Source: Thermohalobaculum sp039027855 (lineage in GTDB: Bacteria; Pseudomonadota; Alphaproteobacteria; Rhodobacterales; Rhodobacteraceae). From it: 64,000 nucleotides of DNA. The position numbers and the translations under genes were made by a program. The notes beneath the pieces were generated by a model. The model was given only the letters and a program-made list of their open reading frames with translations, did not search any database and was not told the origin of the DNA. The DNA is taken from assembly GCA_039027855.1 (NCBI GenBank), contig JBCCJI010000007.1, positions 1 through 64,000 on the forward strand, read 5' to 3'. Positions 63,371 to 64,000 of this stretch are shown in pieces (position 1 is the first letter of the stretch; the number at the start of each line of letters is the position of its first letter).

Positions 63371-64000
63371 CTATCCGTCCTCGACGTGCAAGAGAAGCCC
63401 AAGTGCAAGCAAGGCGCCAGATGCGGGGGGGGCCCAGGCAGCGACCGTGACCGGAATGGTACCCGTCGCCCCCAATGCATGCGCCAGATCGGTCAGGAAG
63501 AAATAGCCGAAGCCCGTGGCAACGCAGCCGAGCGCCATGACGCCGAGCCCGCCAAGCCGCGACGGACGCATGGAAAACGCCGCCCCGATCATCACCATCG
63601 CTGCGAACACGAGCGGTGACGAGATCAGGCGGTGCCACTGCAGCTTGTGCCGATCGGCGGCGAGGCCCTGCTCCTCCAGCACCGCGATGAAGTCGGGGAG
63701 GGACCAGAAACCGACGGTCTCGGGTGGGGCAAAGCTCTCGATGATCCGCTCCGGTGTCAGATCGGTCGGCAGCCGGATCATGTCGACCGTCTCGGCCAGC
63801 GGACCTGCACCGGGCTCGGGCCGCGCTGGCGGTGTCGCCGCGGTGTCACCGGCTGCAGGGGCGGGTGACGGGCCGACCATCTCCGCGTCCTCGATCTGCC
63901 AGCGGCGCACGGCATTCATGCGCCAGGCGCCGGGTTCGAGCACGGCGGTGCGCGCTTCCATCCGCTCAACCATCCGGTCGCCTGTGGCAAAGCGAAAGAC
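63371..64000 (-). CDS. lptG: LPS export permease LptG, C-terminal part
   Basis: Open at the window edge; the last ~209 residues are visible. They contain the periplasmic domain end (VGFWSLPDFIAVLEEQGLAA then HKLQWHRLISSPLVFAAMVM) and the last membrane helices, with MRPSRLGGLGVMALGCVATG matching the YjgP/YjgQ family C-terminus. Neighbouring lptD supports LptG. It drives LPS extraction from the inner membrane with LptBFC. Confidence 0.88.
   Translation of the reverse strand, partial: VFRFATGDRMVERMEARTAVLEPGAWRMNAVRRWQIEDAEMVGPSPAPAAGDTAATPPARPEPGAGPLAETVDMIRLPTDLTPERIIESFAPPETVGFWSLPDFIAVLEEQGLAADRHKLQWHRLISSPLVFAAMVMIGAAFSMRPSRLGGLGVMALGCVATGFGYFFLTDLAHALGATGTIPVTVAAWAPPASGALLALGLLLHVEDG

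Overview
The window is high-GC alphaproteobacterial DNA, most likely from the Rhodobacterales (Rhodobacteraceae/roseobacter type). Supporting signs are the order rodZ-ispG-(DUF1499)-prfA-prmC-DUF4167, the convergent block lptG-lptD-surA-pdxA-rsmA, an FnrL-type regulator beside ccoNOQP and a hemN-like gene, two proteins with VPLPA-type C-terminal sorting tails, and a complete leucine-degradation (liu) cluster. Most of it is chromosomal housekeeping. The left 8 kb looks accessory.

Layout. 1-272: decayed end of an IS3-family element. 392-8168: an unusual divergent locus. Leftward run a vanadium-haloperoxidase/PAP2-type enzyme and a translationally coupled S8 (subtilisin-like) protease. Rightward run a SARP-like winged-helix regulator, an animal-type haem peroxidase and a small lipoprotein. 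An 11-bp direct repeat sits just upstream of the haem peroxidase. 8495-12648: a caspase-fold (C14) secreted protein divergent from a large acidic, single-pass SPOR-domain protein. 12801-17368: pepN and a GT39-like membrane glycosyltransferase. 17397-27089: the liu cluster, all leftward (ivd, two small secreted proteins, an intervening rightward gene broken by one in-frame stop, liuB, a small basic protein, liuD, liuE, liuC and a secreted helical protein), with several ATGA/GTGA overlaps. 27364-29230: two paralogous VPLPA-tailed secreted proteins. 29476-34588: an oligopeptide-type ABC importer (binding protein, two permeases, no ATPases), with two unknown envelope proteins where the ATPases would be expected. 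34801-35774: a sulfotransferase-like gene and tRNA-Cys.

36030-42184 is a microaerobic respiration module: ccoN, a hidden 32-codon ORF, ccoO, ccoQ, ccoP, fnrL and a HemN-like radical SAM gene. An FNR-box-like site precedes ccoN and a weaker one lies in the fnrL/hemN divergent region. 42200-47897 holds amino-acid metabolism genes (two DAO-family flavoproteins, an amidase, a small secreted protein, aatA). 48301-51151: XRE regulator, ROK sugar kinase, sdhE and a 3-hydroxyisobutyrate dehydrogenase. 51491-57905: rodZ-like, ispG, DUF1499, prfA, prmC and DUF4167. 57902-64000: rsmA, pdxA, surA, lptD and the C-terminal part of lptG (runs off the window), on the opposite strand.

The best candidate for an undescribed system is the haloperoxidase/protease/SARP/haem-peroxidase/lipoprotein locus. 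Smaller items of interest are the ccoN-ccoO microORF, the orphan minus-strand terminator and hairpin between prmC and DUF4167, the nonsense-interrupted gene inside the liu cluster, and the coupled basic protein ahead of liuD. No CRISPR array, rRNA, phage or replication origin was recognised.
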